From Lepiota brunneoincarnata (Eukaryota > Basidiomycota > Agaricomycetes > Agaricales > Agaricaceae), in contig JAEBUN010000021.1 in the NCBI GenBank assembly GCA_023014365.1, positions 124,001 through 188,000 on the forward strand: DNA of 64,000 bases. Direction: 5' to 3'. Each line of letters opens with the position of its first letter. The first letter of the stretch is position 1. The translations under genes and the position numbers were made by a program. The notes under the pieces were generated by a model, which worked only from the letters and a program-made list of their open reading frames with translations, ran no database searches and was not told where the DNA came from. Of the stretch, positions 48,323-57,333 are shown piece by piece.

Positions 48323-50370
48323 TCTGGAGCCCACCGCGAGGGGGGTTTTCAGTTGAATTTCACGAGCCAAACACCAAAAAGACTTGGACACTGGCCCGCC
48401 TTTCACCTGCGAAGCAGAAAAAGGTTCAAGCAAAGACCGTAAAGTCACCCAAAACGTCCTTCGAGAACAGTCTCAGGAAGGTCGACCCCCCAAAACAGAG
48501 AACTACTCGGAATTCCAATCGTCCAGAAGGTTCTGAAGGCCTCATCGCCGCTAGTACCTCTCGAAAGCGAAAAGATCCCGTTAACTCTCTAGCTGCGAAC
48601 ACAGCGAGTGGTTCAGCAGTTGCAGTATCGAGAGAAGTCGCACCGCCGACCTCTACTGCTCCCAGAATTACACTAAGGCTTCCAGCCTCAGCTCGCAACA
48701 TAGCGCATATTCTGCGCACCGAAAGCCAGGACGGCCAGACCGTTCCTACGCTAAGCTTAGCGGTTACAAACCAAAACTCGTTTCATACGAACCCTCCTGG
48801 TGCCTCTACGGTACCACAGATATCACAGTCAACTCCGACTGTACAGACAAACCAAACTACGCCGTCTACGACGACTACAGCTAGAAAAATGGGACACGAG
48901 CGTATGCCAATTCCCTTTAGCAATAATGCTCCCAGATGGGATGCATCAAAACCACAGACATTGAGAAATTATCTCTGGACGCTTGATTGGCTCTTCACGA
49001 TAACGAAGACGACGGACGATGCAGAAAGGATAAATTGGGCAGTGTCATATGTGGACCAGGATATCCGTGAAGAGTGGATGAGTTTTGCGGAGTTCCCAGC
49101 AGGAAGCTGGACAGGCTTCGTAGAGAGATTGAAGAAAGAGTATCCCGAGACTGTGGCAGCCGAGCAGGGCTCAGTGCGACGATTGAGGGAACTCTGCACA
49201 GAGAGTAGAGGCATTGCAATGAATGAGGAGCATAGAGTCTTAGACTTCAAAAGGCGATTCATCCTAGAAGCAGAGAAGTGCCTGAAGTCGCCGGCGGTAG
49301 TCTCGAACCGAGAGCTAGTCGAGTTATTTACGAGCGCACTGGACTCCGTGTTCCAGGACGTACTCAATGCGAGATTAGCGATCACCGGGGCGCGTAGAAC
49401 CGCGAGCGATGGGTCGGCACTAACTGCGAAGGATTTACGCGAAGAGGACCCCTATGATTGGAGGATCGTCGTGGATAAAGCCGTCGAAATTTCGATTGGC
49501 AAAACACTTATGCGATCCCTTCATCAGGATTCAAGGCCGGTGAACTCGGCATCAATGAGCCATCCACCTGCGACGTCCGGAACAGGGACTTATGACCCTG
49601 TAGTAAAGCGAGAGCTGCAAAGCTTAAAACAGAAGTTTCAGGATGAAGTCTCGCAGATGGCAGGCGGTCTCGCTGAGCTTAAGGACCTCATGAACATCCA
49701 GGGGCATACCTTAAAATCATACTTAGAGAGTTTGGCGAAAGAAGGACATAATCATGCCGGTTATAATCACGCTCAGAGGAATACCGGAAGTGGGTCGGCA
49801 GGGTCGCTTTCCGATCGCAAGTGTTTCTACTGCTGGTTATTAGGGCATAGTTGGTTATTCTGCCCGGACATGGAGGCGGATAAACAAGCTGGCCGAATTA
49901 GAGTCGAAGGGAACAAAATATATATGGGAGATGGCTCGAGTATCCCTCGAGGAGAAGGGCCTATTAAAGAGAAAGTGGCAAAGTACTATGCGACAAAGGG
50001 ACAACTCTTCGTTCAGATACCAGAACTGCCGGAGGTTGAGCCTGAGTTACCGCAAGTGCCAACGTCAGCGGTGTTTGCACAGAGAGCGTTCCCGAGGTCA
50101 GAAAACCAAAGGTCACCAGCGGAAGAAGAAGTCCGCCGTCTGAAGCAGCGCATGGAAATGTTAGAGACAGTTGCCATCCACGCCGGGAGTGCCCCAAAGG
50201 TTAAGCTTATGACCAGAAAGGATGATAATGTCGAGATACAGTCTTTGGCCGAGCAATTGGCCCAGATACAGGCTAAGCTTAGTGGTTTGACGGATGGTAC
50301 GCCCTCGGCAAGCCAGTATTTGGACACCAGGAGTGGCGCGAAGACTTGGAACTCGGAGTCGGGTTTCTAA
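48304..50370 (+). CDS. gag: Gag polyprotein of the Gypsy element
   Basis: The frame is open from 48304 to a TAA at 50370, but the first ATG is at 48889 (493 residues from there). The 195 codons before the ATG are stop-free, Ser/Thr/Lys-rich and may be translated from a spliced leader (an acceptor TTTTCAG ends at 48352) or from a non-AUG start. The capsid-like part (PRWDASKPQTLRNYLWTLDW) is followed by a zinc knuckle C-X2-C-X4-H-X4-C (CFYCWLLGHSWLFC) at about residue 312. It forms the capsid and binds RNA. It ends on a -1 slippery heptamer abutting the stop. Confidence 0.85.
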   Translation, partial: ESFYLFIWSPPRGGFSVEFHEPNTKKTWTLARLSPAKQKKVQAKTVKSPKTSFENSLRKVDPPKQRTTRNSNRPEGSEGLIAASTSRKRKDPVNSLAANTASGSAVAVSREVAPPTSTAPRITLRLPASARNIAHILRTESQDGQTVPTLSLAVTNQNSFHTNPPGASTVPQISQSTPTVQTNQTTPSTTTTARKMGHERMPIPFSNNAPRWDASKPQTLRNYLWTLDWLFTITKTTDDAERINWAVSYVDQDIREEWMSFAEFPAGSWTGFVERLKKEYPETVAAEQGSVRRLRELCTESRGIAMNEEHRVLDFKRRFILEAEKCLKSPAVVSNRELVELFTSALDSVFQDVLNARLAITGARRTASDGSALTAKDLREEDPYDWRIVVDKAVEISIGKTLMRSLHQDSRPVNSASMSHPPATSGTGTYDPVVKRELQSLKQKFQDEVSQMAGGLAELKDLMNIQGHTLKSYLESLAKEGHNHAGYNHAQRNTGSGSAGSLSDRKCFYCWLLGHSWLFCPDMEADKQAGRIRVEGNKIYMGDGSSIPRGEGPIKEKVAKYYATKGQLFVQIPELPEVEPELPQVPTSAVFAQRAFPRSENQRSPAEEEVRRLKQRMEMLETVAIHAGSAPKVKLMTRKDDNVEIQSLAEQLAQIQAKLSGLTDGTPSASQYLDTRSGAKTWNSESGF
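48325..48341 (+). promoter_or_regulatory. Primer-binding site
   Basis: TGGAGCCCACCGCGAGG begins two bases after the LTR end with the TGG expected to pair with a tRNA CCA tail. I did not identify the tRNA. Confidence 0.6.
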
Positions 50371-51479
50371 AGGGTTCGAGGAAGGAGCCGGCTCTGAAGA
50401 AGAAGGTCGCCTTCGCCAGAGGACAGACTCCTGAGGACGCGTCGGATTCCGAGCGATCAGAAGAATCAGAAAATGAGGAAATAGGGCAGACAACGGAGAA
50501 ACCAATGCATGCCACAGCAGGAGAATTACCATATAGAAATGTGAAACCACTGCGCCCGGTCGTTGAGGTACCACCACTACCTGTCAGAAGGATGGAACCA
50601 TCCAAGAAGGAGCCTGCGTATAAGCACCAGGCCCCTATAGAGAGGAATGTCGATGTTGAGGAAGTACTTAGCAGGGTATTGAAGCGAGAAGCCTCAGTAT
50701 CGCATGGAGAACTCTTGGCCTTGTCACCGATATACAGGAATGCTTATAGAGAGCGCATTATGAGAAAACGGGTACCCACGAGTCAAAGCTTAATAGCAGG
50801 AGTAGGGCCCGGGGACGATAATACAGAAGATATAGAGATTAATAGTGGGCCAGTACAAGTCATGATAACGGAGTTGGCAGATGGCTCTCGGAAGTATGAT
50901 ACGGTGCTCCGAGAAGGCTCGGCAACCCAAGCCTGGGTAGCTCAGGATCCAATCATGCAGTACTTGGAGTCACTGCCCCGAAGAGACAGGGGACGGCAAG
51001 TGTTTATTGCGAAAGAATGCGAGTCGTTGAGAGTAGTGCCAACTCTGATAAATGGGATTCGGCAGGAAGAGGCCTTGCTAGATAGCGGGTCACAGATCGT
51101 CTCCATGAGTCAGGAAGCGGCGATTGCATGTCAAGTTTCTTGGGACCCAGATACTACGATAAATTTGCAGAGTGCGAATGGGCAGGTTGAAAAGACTTGT
51201 GGATTGGCAAAGAACGTAGGCTTTACCTGCGGGGGAGTCACAATCTATTTGCAAGTTCACATCGTTCGTAGCCCCGCGTATCGAGTACTCCTGGGACGAC
51301 CCTTTGATGTAATGACGGCTAGCGAAGTCAGGAATAGCGCCAGTGGCGAGCAAACCTTGGTTATTACGGACCCAAATACCAGAGAAAGGGCTGTGTTACC
51401 AACTTATGCTCGAGGAGAGTGTAATCCTCCTAAGCTTAGGGAAAACAGTCAAAATTTTCAAGAAACCTCAATAAGTTGA
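50346..51479 (+). CDS. pro: Protease region of the Gypsy element
   Basis: Open in the -1 frame relative to gag; the ORF has no ATG at its start, consistent with frameshift expression. The aspartic protease active site ALLDSGSQIVSM is at about residue 246, followed by a hydrophobic YRVLLGRPF block typical of retropepsins. The N-terminal half is low-complexity and charged. It ends at 51479, seven codons after a second slippery heptamer. It would cleave the polyprotein. Confidence 0.82.
   Translation: MELGVGFLKGSRKEPALKKKVAFARGQTPEDASDSERSEESENEEIGQTTEKPMHATAGELPYRNVKPLRPVVEVPPLPVRRMEPSKKEPAYKHQAPIERNVDVEEVLSRVLKREASVSHGELLALSPIYRNAYRERIMRKRVPTSQSLIAGVGPGDDNTEDIEINSGPVQVMITELADGSRKYDTVLREGSATQAWVAQDPIMQYLESLPRRDRGRQVFIAKECESLRVVPTLINGIRQEEALLDSGSQIVSMSQEAAIACQVSWDPDTTINLQSANGQVEKTCGLAKNVGFTCGGVTIYLQVHIVRSPAYRVLLGRPFDVMTASEVRNSASGEQTLVITDPNTRERAVLPTYARGECNPPKLRENSQNFQETSIS
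50361..50367 (+). promoter_or_regulatory. -1 frameshift heptamer 1 (gag to protease)
   Basis: G GGT TTC in the gag frame, immediately followed by the gag TAA. It fits the X XXY YYZ rule, and the protease ORF is in the -1 frame. Confidence 0.65.
51452..51458 (+). promoter_or_regulatory. -1 frameshift heptamer 2 (protease to pol)
   Basis: A AAT TTT in the protease frame. Shifting -1 enters the RT frame, which is open through here and has no ATG at its beginning. Confidence 0.65.
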
Positions 51480-53440
51480 CTGAGGGACAAGGAGAGGTGG
51501 CTTGTATAATAGACTATGATGATGAGAAGGGCCCTGTCGTCGCACAAACACTAAGCTTAGCAAAAGGAAGCTTCTCAGAGGCCGAGCTACAGCTAATGTT
51601 CATTGACCGAGTCATATGCGATGAGGACTGCCCACAGGAAGATAAAGCAACGGCGTTATTGTGCCTGGGACGCATAGCCAACGCGCAGGGCACAGAGGAC
51701 CAGGGAATAACTGTCTTCGAAACAGAAGAAGATGACAAAGATACGGTACAATGCCTGGCTGGGAAGAAATATAAACCAGTAGCCTTAAAAGTGAGGCCAG
51801 TGTTGGGTGATCTACCGGAGAGATTCAGGATAAAACGAGAAATAAAAGGGGACCCACTGGCAGAAATGCCTGAGCTTAGCGTGCATCCTCCAGAGTTTGT
51901 CCCGACAGGCAGATATACGGAGGAGCGTAAGCTTAAGCTGGACGAAGCCCATGCAGGGGATTTCTTGTGGCCAGAGGAAAGAAAGCTGATGCACCACATC
52001 ATGATGCTTCAAGAAAAGGCATTCGCCTGGACAGATGAGGAAAAGGGATGTTTTAGGGAAGATTTCTTCCCGCCGATCGAGATACCGACGGTAGAACATA
52101 CTCTGTGGGTTGAGAAACCCATTCCGATTCCACCAGCGATCTATGATGAAGTTTGTGCCATTATAAAGAGAAAGATTAGTGCTGGTGTATACGAGCCGTC
52201 GAACTCATCCTATAGATCCAGATGGTTCTGTGTGGTGAAGAAAGATGGGAAAAGTTTGAGACTGGTACACAGCTTGGAACTGCTGAACAAAGTGACGATA
52301 GCGCATTCAGGACTGCCGCCAGCAACGGAAGATTTGGCAATGCACTTCGCAGGCAGAGCTTGCGGAGGCATTCTGGATCTATATGTTGGCTATGACGAAC
52401 GACTGTTAGCTGAGTCGTCTCGGGACTTAACAACGTTCCAGACGCCTTTTGGAGCGCTACACTTAGTGACGTTACCCATGGGATGGACCAATTCAGTGCC
52501 TATATTTCATGAGGATGTAACAGCGATCCTAACCAGTGAGATACCAGAATACACGATGCCGTACATAGATGATGTACCTATCAGAGGACCCAAAACCAGA
52601 TATGAGTTGCCAGATGGCACGGAAGAGACGCTGAAAGAAAACCCAGGGATCCGACGATTTGTATGGGAACACATGCAGACGGTCAATAGGATTCTACAGA
52701 GGATGAAATACGTAGGAGGAACCTTCTCTGGGCCCAAGACGACTATCTGCGCTGATGAAATCACCGTAGTGGGTTTTGAATGCTCTTATAAAGGACGGTT
52801 GCCTGCCACAGACACCATTGGGAAGATATTAAGATGGGGGGATTGCGAGAATGTCTCCGAGCTAAGGGGTTTTCTAGGAACAGCTACGCGCTGCAGGAAT
52901 CATATCCCGAAGTTCATAGCCATTGCTGCACCTCTATACGAAAAGCTTAAGAAAGGGCAAGAGTTTGAATGGGGAGAAAATGAACGGAAAGCACAGCAGG
53001 AGCTGAAAGATGCGATTCAACACTGTTTCCTGACCAGGAACCCTGAATTCCCGAGTAAACAACCCATAGTAGTAGCCGTGGATACCTCATGGAGGGCGGT
53101 GGGATACTACATATATCAGCGAGATGGAGAAGACGCTAAGCTTATACATTATGCGAAGTTTGGGTCAATATTGTTGGACGAGAGACAGCAGAGGTATTCT
53201 CAGCCCAAGCGAGAGCTATGCGGCTTAAGAATGGTGCTGGAACAGGAGAAATATTTGTTGTGGGGATCGAGAAATCTAGTAGTGGAAACAGACGCGAAGT
53301 TTCTCTTTGGGATGTTAAACAACCCAGGAAAACTCCCGAACGCTACTGTAAACCGTTGGGTGGACTTCATTAGATCGTTCCACTTCACGCTAGTACACAA
53401 AGAAGGAAAGACATTTGGGCCGGATGGACTGTCCAGATGA
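51459..53440 (+). CDS. pol: Reverse transcriptase and RNase H
   Basis: Entered by -1 frameshift near 51458. RT motifs: RSRWFCVVKKDGKSLRLVHS, TLPMGWTNSVPIFHEDV and the catalytic YIDDV at about residue 363 of the frame. The thumb (LRGFLGTATRCRNHI) is followed by RNase H (VVAVDTSWRAVGYYIY, then a second acidic residue in LVVETDAKF). It ends LVHKEGKTFGPDGLSR and a TGA at 53438-53440. The same frame remains open beyond into integrase, so the stop is either read through (TGA followed by C is a leaky context) or a new mutation. Confidence 0.9.
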
Positions 53441-55225
53441 CGTTACTATCCCGGTGATGAGACAGCCCGTCGTTTCGACGACGGATCCGAGGACGAGGGA
53501 GAGGAGTTCGAGTTGATCAAAGGAGATCCGGGGGCTGCAGATCCGTTACCCTTGGAAGCCTTCTGTGATGAGATCGACAGTCGCTCTGGCTTCTACCAGG
53601 GTCTGGCGCGTGATGTGTATGATTTTGAGTATGAGCTGGATCAAGCTCGGGAAGAGTACTTGGATGAACAACAGGCTAAGCTTAGGGTTATAGAAGACCC
53701 AGCGTGCCCAGAAAACCACCGACAAGTACTAAGCTTAATGACGGATGTCAGGCTAGTGCCAGATTTCGAAGAGGAAAAGTTGACCGAGATAGAGGAAGCG
53801 TATGATGAATCGCGTAGGACAGATACAGCGCGAATACAAGACGGAAGAATACCCAAAGTCAGGGAATACCTGAAAACAGGGGGCAGTAGCGCAGCTGAAG
53901 GCTTGGATGAGCCGGATCTGCGTAAGCTTAAGCATATGGTGGAGCATTTCTTCTTGGACGAAGAGGGGAGACTGTATAGGATGAGCCCTAGCGGTCAGCA
54001 TCAGCTAGTAGTGGATAAGGAGCAACGTATGTATATGTTGCGAGCCAGCCACGACTTCCTAGGACACAGGGGAATATACGCAACCACTAAGCTTATAACG
54101 CAGAGGTTCTGGTGGCCGGAAGTTGAAGGAGACGTAACTTGGTATGTGCAATCGTGCCATCTATGCCAGCAACGACAAAAGGCGATCATCGAGACGCCGC
54201 CAATAGTAACGCCCACGCCGTCGATATTCCAAGTGCTACATGTGGACACACTACATATGACGCCAAGTTCTAATGGGTGTAGTTATATTGTGCATGGAAG
54301 GTGTGGACTGTCGTCCTGGATGGAGGCAAAAGCTTTGAGAAAAGAGAATGCTAGTTCGATTGCGCAGTGGTTATTTGAAGATATCATTTGCAGATGGGGC
54401 TGTATAGTGAAGATTGTCACGGACAACGGTTCTCCATTTAAGAAAGCTGTTCGATGGCTGGAAGAAAAATATGGGATAAAAGGAGTAACGATATCTCCTT
54501 ACAATTCCAAAGCGAACGGGATTATTGAAAGAGCCCACTGGGATGTGCGGCAAATGTTGTACAAAGCTACAGATGGAGATGTCAAAAAGTGGTATTGGCA
54601 CCTACCGCACGTTATGTGGGCAGATCGGATAACCATTAGAAAAGGAATGGGGTGTTCCCCGTACTTTCTGGTAACCGGAGCACACCCGACGCTACCTCTG
54701 GATGTCAAAGAGGCCACTTGGCTAGTACAACTACCAAATAAGTACTTAACCACGGCCGAGTTGATAGGCTACCGAGCTCAGGCTTTGGCAAAACATGTTT
54801 GGCATGTTGAGGAGGTGCGTCAGCGTGTTTCAGACACTAAGCTTAGCAAGGCTTGGGAGATGGAACGACAAGCAGCGCATAAGATAAAAGATTATCGCTT
54901 CGGCCCGGGAGATTTAGTATTAGTGAGAAACACAGCTATAGAGAGCTCAGCAGACAGGAAGATGAAACCCAGGTATCTAGGACCCATGGTGGTCATATCT
55001 AGATCGAAGGGAGGATCATATATCCTGGCAGAGTTGGATGGCTCTGTATGGCAGAATAAAGTGGCGGCGTTCAGAGTAATTCCCTACTTAGCCAGAAAAC
55101 ATATGCCGTTGCCGCTGGAGTTACAAGAGTTGTTAGATCTGTCGCCAGAGGGACTGAAGACCCTGGAGGAGACTACTGAGGATGAGCCTAGTGACAGATG
55201 GGAGCCAGAAGAGTTGGAGGGATAG
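53441..55225 (+). CDS. pol: Integrase
   Basis: Same frame as RT after the TGA; first ATG at 53513. The zinc-binding HHCC domain (HDFLGHRG, then CHLCQQRQK) precedes the DDE core: [12 protein letters not shown] and [10 protein letters not shown], with 34 residues between the second D and the E. A GPY/F-type C-terminal module follows ([20 protein letters not shown]). No chromodomain was recognised. It inserts the cDNA. The stop at 55225 lies 76 bp from the stop of antisense gene A, so the two genes meet tail to tail. Confidence 0.9.
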   Translation, partial: RYYPGDETARRFDDGSEDEGEEFELIKGDPGAADPLPLEAFCDEIDSRSGFYQGLARDVYDFEYELDQAREEYLDEQQAKLRVIEDPACPENHRQVLSLMTDVRLVPDFEEEKLTEIEEAYDESRRTDTARIQDGRIPKVREYLKTGGSSAAEGLDEPDLRKLKHMVEHFFLDEEGRLYRMSPSGQHQLVVDKEQRMYMLRASHDFLGHRGIYATTKLITQRFWWPEVEGDVTWYVQSCHLCQQRQKAIIETPPIVTPTPSIFQVLHVDTLHMTPSSNGCSYIVHGRCGLSSWMEAKALRKENASSIAQWLFEDIICRWGCIVKIVTDNGSPFKKAVRWLEEKYGIKGVTISPYNSKANGIIERAHWDVRQMLYKATDGDVKKWYWHLPHVMWADRITIRKGMGCSPYFLVTGAHPTLPLDVKEATWLVQLPNKYLTTAELIGYRAQALAKHVWHVEEVRQRVSDTKLSKAWEMERQAAHKIKDYRFGPGDLVLVRNTAIESSADRKMKPRYLGPMVVISRSKGGSYILAELDGSVWQNKVAAFRVIPYLARKHMPLPLELQELLDLSPEGLKTLEETTEDEPSDRWEPEELEG

Positions 55226-55301
55226 AAAAAACCTGATATTGTGGACAGAACTATCTACTTATCGAAGGAAAACTATCCTGGGGACTGTAAAAGCGTTAAG
55301 C

Positions 55302-56648
55302 TTAAGCGGGGGAGGACTTGTCCAAGTCGGAAAGGTTGCGCAAAAGGCTTTTGAGACGGATGCGCTCTTGAATGAGGAATTGGAACCTTTTTAAGTTGGC
55401 TTCGAGCGAGGGAATAGCATCGATGAAGTCCCGGCTGAGCGAATTGAGGTCGCATTTGACTGACCGAGCGTCGTCACCGCGAGATTCGGATTCGTACTTG
55501 TCGCGAGAGTGAGACAGGAGGTTTTGGAGTTCCTGGAGCAAACGAGCTGCCCGGGAGAAGTGTCAGTACCGTTAAGCTTAGCGAAGAGAAGTGAGAAATT
55601 GCCCACCAGATAAGCCCGCAAAGGTGCGCTCATCGGAAGCAGACTCGGTACGGGCGCGCTTGGCAGTATTGGCGCTGGCTTTGGCTAGAACCTGTTCAGC
55701 CCGGACATAACAGCAGTGTTTAGTGTTCATATTGGGAACTTGACAATAGGAAAGAAGACGGACGGTGCCTTTAGACGATGAGGACTTTTTGACGGTCTCC
55801 TAAAGAGGGAGGAAGTCAGAATCAGTGGTTGGGGGGAGTGGAGCTGGCGCACCACGTCGGAGGTAGACAAACGACGCTTGCGATAAGGCGAGACTACACG
55901 AACCTCTTCGACGATAGCTTGAGAGACCTCCTCATCGACCATCATGTCCTGGAGGCGAGCGATTATCTCAGCCAATGTAATAGGTTGAGAAGCAGCTATA
56001 TTACCGTGTCAGCACCAGTTGCTCGGGAGTTGGAAGCACTGGGCATACTCTCAGCAAGCTCGGTATCGGTGTCTACCACAACAGCAGCAGAGACAGGGGC
56101 CTTGCGACCTTTGCGAGGCTAAGCTTATACATGAGGAGACGATTGGAGCCAAAAGAACGCTAAGCTTACGCGTTTGGGGACAGCAGAGCCTTCGGCAACG
56201 TTGGAGGAAGTAGAGCCAGTCGTGGACGATGGGTTCTGAGCCTCTTCGGTCCTGGATTTGTGGGATTCTTCGGAACGAACGCGATTAATGCGGCTACAGC
56301 ATTCAGAGAGCGCCTTATAGATCGCGGGCATCTCATAAGACGAATGGTAGTTGTTTTGGTAAATTTCGTAGAGCTTGCGGATACGGAAGACGTAGTCCTG
56401 GTTGACATGAAGCTTGATAGCCTCATTATCCTCCGATAACGCTTCAATATAAGCAGACTAGAAATGATTTGGAAACGGCGAGAGAAGCATGGAAAGAGTA
56501 GACATACCCCAGGGGCGTCGAACGCAAGGAGAGCCTTCTCGACGAGGGGACGAGCGACTTGGCCATTTTGCAGGTGCTGAAGACGACCTTTGGCGTTGCT
56601 GATGAGATCGTCAAGCTCGACCTGGAGATGGGGGATAGAAGAAGCCAT
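55302..56648 (-). CDS. Antisense gene A: nuclear-type protein of unknown function
   Basis: Six exons: 56648-56508, 56457-56170, 56118-56049, 55995-55853, 55799-55607 and 55546-55302. They total 1080 nt (359 residues), every phase consistent, with introns of 50-60 nt. Visible features: an amphipathic N-terminus (HLQVELDDLISNAKGRLQHL), a lysine/arginine-rich PKRPRKGRK, PYRKRR (possible nuclear signals) and a leucine-rich C-terminal coiled coil (LEANLKRFQFLIQERIRLKS). No known family recognised. Intron 2 starts and ends within TAAGCTTA octamers; another octamer supplies the stop codon. A TATAAAAG lies 45-52 bp upstream. Introns persist because the element's genomic RNA is the opposite strand. 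Confidence 0.75.
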
Positions 56649-56692
56649 TTTCTTGCGAAGGGTGTCTGCTAGAATGAGGCGTCGCTCCCTCA

Positions 56693-56700
56693 CTTTTATA
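56693..56700 (-). promoter_or_regulatory. TATA box of antisense gene A
   Basis: TATAAAAG on the minus strand, 45-52 bp before the ATG at 56648. Confidence 0.55.
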
Positions 56701-56922
56701 AGAAAAGGCCGTAGGCAGTGATGACGAATCATAACGAGTGGATGAAGAGCACCCTCCACCCTAAGCTTATGACCTGAGGGGCCTAGGAAACCTGTAATCT
56801 TGAGTAGCCAGCCTTCGACAGACTTGCTGAACCACAGTTGCCTTATTAGGTAACATGTCGCCAGGGTCTCGCGGTTATCAGTGTGCACAGGGATTCTGAT
56901 GGAACGGTGAGGGCACCGATTT

Positions 56923-56943
56923 CAATTTGGCTAGGGGGAGATG
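56923..56943 (+). promoter_or_regulatory. Internal (central) polypurine tract copy
   Basis: A 21-base block matching the terminal PPT region (59673-59693) with one mismatch (GCTAG versus GTTAG), including TAGGGGGAGATG. It lies between antisense genes A and B. Confidence 0.6.
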
Positions 56944-57333
56944 GGTCCCAAGGGGCGCTTCAGTTTGACAGTTTGACGCGAGCTTTTTCGCGAGGAGCTT
57001 TTTCGAACAGCGTGGACAGGCTGGTTCGGGCTTGTAAGTAAACCGGAGCGGATGAGCCGGGTCACTACGCGTTGCGGGTCACGGCGCGCTGAGATGTCAA
57101 TAAACATCACTGATAGATCAGAGAGGCATATAATGAGTATATAAGTGACTGGCAACCTAAACTAGCTTAGGAGTCTCCCAGGAGGTCTTTAGCTTAGCTT
57201 TAGGAGATGACAAGAAAGTCAAAAACAGTTTAGCTTAACTCAGTAGGAGACAAGGAACAACAAGATGACTATTGGGATGTATATACATGACAAGATTATA
57301 TACTACATCCAAGAAGTAAACTAGGCGCAGAGA
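56944..57333. other. Spacer between antisense genes
   Basis: The 3' flank of gene B and distal 5' flank of gene A. Contains several TTTAGCTTA/CTAGCTTA variants of the element octamer (57158-57240). Confidence 0.5.
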
